A stretch of 64,000 nucleotides of DNA from Prinia subflava (lineage: Eukaryota > Chordata > Aves > Passeriformes > Cisticolidae), in the NCBI RefSeq assembly GCF_021018805.1, contig NC_086256.1, positions 11,412,032 through 11,476,031 on the forward strand, in the 5' to 3' direction. Shown piece by piece: positions 61,151 through 64,000 of this stretch; within the stretch, counting starts at the first letter, position 1; each line of letters opens with the position of its first letter. A model generated the notes under the pieces. The model worked only from the letters and a program-made list of their open reading frames with translations, was not told the origin of the DNA and did not search any database. A program made the position numbers and the translations under genes.

Positions 61151-64000
61151 TTACTTTTCCTTTTGTTTCACAAATACCAAATCTCATTTTTTTTCAAAGT
61201 AATCAGTAACTAATGCATGAAACATACCTCAGGTGATGAAAGGTGTCTCTCATTAGACAAGTGCAAAAGCTGGAACAAAGATACTACCTTTAAACACCTA
61301 AATCCAAGAAGCTGAACCTCAGAGGTGAGACATAGAACTGGGACCAAACACTCTCATTTAATCCCCCTTGTAACCCATGGTCTTCCTCTTTCCAAAACTG
61401 GACAGCAATAGCTGCAGCTGCCACACAGATACCCTGATTCTCTGGGGACAGAGTGAACTGTCCTGGCAGGGACAAACTGGTGTCACCTCTGTAACACTGC
61501 CTGGACCTGAAGTGCAAGTCTCTGAGAGCCACTGTCCTGCTGCAGCCCTGCCCACTGTCAAAAAGTAAGAATCTATAATGTATTTTGCCTTAAAAGCTTT
61601 ATTTTGGTGTTCTTCCTGGTACACACCACTCAGCCTGCAAACTGAATGCCAAGTGCGTGTTACCTTCTCTTGTCAGCTGGTGTTTAACTCTCCTTCCACT
61701 GATGGTGTTTTATTCCTTCCACTTGATTTCACTGCATCCTGTAAAAAACAGAATGGGTTTTGAACTGATGGCTTTTGAACATCCCTTTCAACGTGTACTG
61801 GGTACTGTATCCAGCATATATTGCTGCAATTGATGAAATCTATCAAACTGATTTACAGATCATTTCTAATGTGACTGCAAGACATGGTACAGATCACAGT
61901 AGGTCCTCCATTGCTACCGTCCCTGTTTTATTACTGATACAATAATAAAAAGATCTTGTCATTTTAAACTAGAGCTCTTAGTTTTTCCATCAGTCAAGGG
62001 CTGGAGGATGTGTATGCTGTATGTTTAGCTACGTTGTTGTTAAAATCAGATCATTTAAAGGTAGAGTACACTGGTCTACTTCCAATATTCTGCAGAAACA
62101 CGGAGACTGCTCAGATCCCATTGTGTTCCACAGGCTGGTTCCCTGTCTGCAAAACTGCTCACTGTCAAGTAGATATGGGGAAGCATGAAGAATGTGAAGA
62201 AACATGAAATAAACTGTAAGGACACTAAATCTAACAGAGCCAAGCTAAGCATTATAACTCATTCCTTGATCAGTTTCTGTTAATAACTCTGTGTTCTTGC
62301 TACCCTCATACACATCTTTTAAACAAAACAAACCCAAACTCACTTTAGTCTCATCAAACTCCTGTGAAGTTTCAGCAAGGTCCCCCATCTAATTACAAAA
62401 AGTATGAAGGAGTATTTTCTAAGTCACACCTATATATATAAAAAGGAATTTGATGAAGCCAAGGAGACAGCAAGTTTTAAATAGATCACAGAGATTTACG
62501 TGGAACATAAATTGAGACCAAAAACTGTAAGTTGTAAGAGTGCAAAAGAAATGTAAATAACTGTTAAAGCACTGCAATTTTAATTAACAGATCACTGATG
62601 TATTTATCTATGAATGCACAATTTTTGAACTACAGAATCCTGCTGCATTTCAGCCTGATGTAAGGTTTTATGGCCTAGTTATAAACCAAACAGATTTATG
62701 ACAGAAAATGCTGTCAGCCTAGGGATACATAGTACAAACTAGGCATTGCTGCCATTCTCTGCTTTATGCTGTCATCTCACACTCCTCGCTATAATTTGAT
62801 CGATTCATGATCTGCAGCACATCATCTCACATATTAAAAGCTGTGGCAAAACAGTGTTTACAGACACCAGCAATTTCAAGATCTATGTTAGTTTATTTCT
62901 GAACTCCTTGCATACCTTTAGGCTTTTACACTTGCCTTTGTCAGAGGAGATATTTTTCATCCTGAAGAACTGTAGCTCTTATGCCGTATGTGCAACTGGA
63001 ATTGAGAATGACAAAGAAAACATCTCTGCTACTAAGAACAAAAAGTAACAAAAGCTGCTTTGTGTTCTGTTGGCTCAACAGCAACAGCACCATGGTACAA
63101 AGCAAAACCATGATGCACGTGGAGAAACCTTCCACCCAAAGTGCTGGAGACCTCAGAAAGTCAACACTTTATTCTTCATAACAAAACTGAGGAAAGGGGA
63201 GGTTTGAAACTAAGACAAAGCGACAGCCTTGGAACAAGATTTGGGAGAGATTCAGGTCTGCTGACTGGCAGCCCTGGCTCGATCCAGCACAACACACAGT
63301 GGTACTGCCATGTGCATTCATACGGAGCAGTAAACTAATAAAATCCTCCTGGAGCTGCTTACCCAAGACTGGTCCTGCTGTATTTTCCAGGCAAACTTCA
63401 AAGGAAATTAAGTGATTTTTATCCAAAATACCCCTAAGGTTGCAAGGAAACAGTAAGATAAAAATAGCTGGAAAAGCACTGGGGAATGGGGTGAGGAGAA
63501 TCTAAACAGTAAGGAATAAAGTGTGCCTTGTGCTGTTTAGTTTTATTCCCCTGGAATATGAAGCTCAAGCTCAGGCTGGAGCTGACAGAGAGGAATGTCC
63601 TGGCTCAACAGGACAGAGAGGAATGTCTTGCACAGTTTTCTTTGCAGTATTCTGTAAGCTGATCAGAGGTGCCACAAAAACTCTTCGAAAAATGCTGATA
63701 ATAATTTCTGTAATGAACGTTAATGATTTTATCTGATGCAAGGAGACACAATTTCTAATTCAATTTTAAACATAGCTTAGGGATTAAAAAAAAAAAACCC
63801 AAGCAGTTAAACCATCAAAGAGTACTTGTAAGGCAGCAAAAGGTACTGCAAAACAAAAGGAAATACAGAAACCTTACAGGTACCAATACATCTGATCCTG
63901 TTTGCCATTCCACATGCATTATAAAGACCAAGAGAGGTAAGGGGACCCTAAAATCATCACAATTTGAGCCATAATATTTTCAGCTATAAACTTAACCTGG
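61151..64000 (+). other. Downstream flank, no gene recognised
   Basis: AT-rich sequence beyond the proposed 3' end of ST6GALNAC5. It contains alternative AATAAA hexamers at 61944 and 62208 on +, an AATAAA on the minus strand at 63173-63168, a 16-base word GACAGAGAGGAATGTC repeated 28 bp apart (63584 and 63612) and an A-run near 63787. In mammals the next gene is PIGK on the opposite strand. None of its coding sequence was recognised here. Confidence 0.55.

Noticed and set aside
1..64000. CRISPR arrays, operons, rRNA or tRNA genes, or a bacterial or phage system
   Set aside because: The window is vertebrate intron and gene sequence. The only regular tandem arrays are minisatellites without spacers, and no tRNA cloverleaf or rRNA sequence was recognised by eye.

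Overview
The window looks like bird nuclear DNA, probably from a passerine or close relative. It carries 3' ends of CR1 LINEs on both strands, two solo endogenous-retrovirus LTRs of types I recognise from avian genomes, and long AT-rich introns interrupted by GC-rich minisatellites. I saw no bacterial features: no operons, Shine-Dalgarno sites, CRISPR arrays or tRNA/rRNA genes.

Only one gene can be supported. It is the 3' part of ST6GALNAC5, a Golgi alpha-2,6-sialyltransferase, on the + strand. Three coding exons (48061-48470, 53510-53617, 59673-59904) join in frame through consensus splice sites to encode the last 249 residues. These include sialyl motifs L, S, III and VS, so the complete catalytic domain is present. 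The cytoplasmic tail, membrane anchor and stem are not encoded here. They must lie on exons upstream of position 1, so positions 1-48060 are most simply read as part of a very long intron (inference). A 3' UTR follows the stop, with a candidate poly(A) signal at 61126. The remaining 2.9 kb shows no gene.

Layout: 1-48060 is intron with five CR1 fragments (92-378, 8085-8395, 14221-14300, 18314-18402, 34636-34676), two solo LTRs with 5-bp target-site duplications (10414-11472 on +; 31332-32700 on -), a 16-bp minisatellite (15168-15471), a 23-bp minisatellite of exactly 30 units (37790-38479), a G-quadruplex motif (18248-18279), an AT-rich palindrome (16706-16750) and an unexplained GC-rich island (about 21482-21835). 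48471-53509 is an unremarkable intron. 53618-59672 is an intron with a second 23-bp minisatellite whose units have a 14-bp short form (57125-57571). 59905-64000 is 3' UTR and downstream sequence.

Many long open frames in this window are artefacts. The minisatellite unit lengths (16 and 23 bp) are not multiples of three, so a stop-free unit is open in all three frames of a strand and yields repetitive pseudo-proteins. I found no novel biological system. The most useful observations are the two precisely bounded solo LTRs, one with promoter-like signals antisense to the host gene, and the higher-order structure of the minisatellites.
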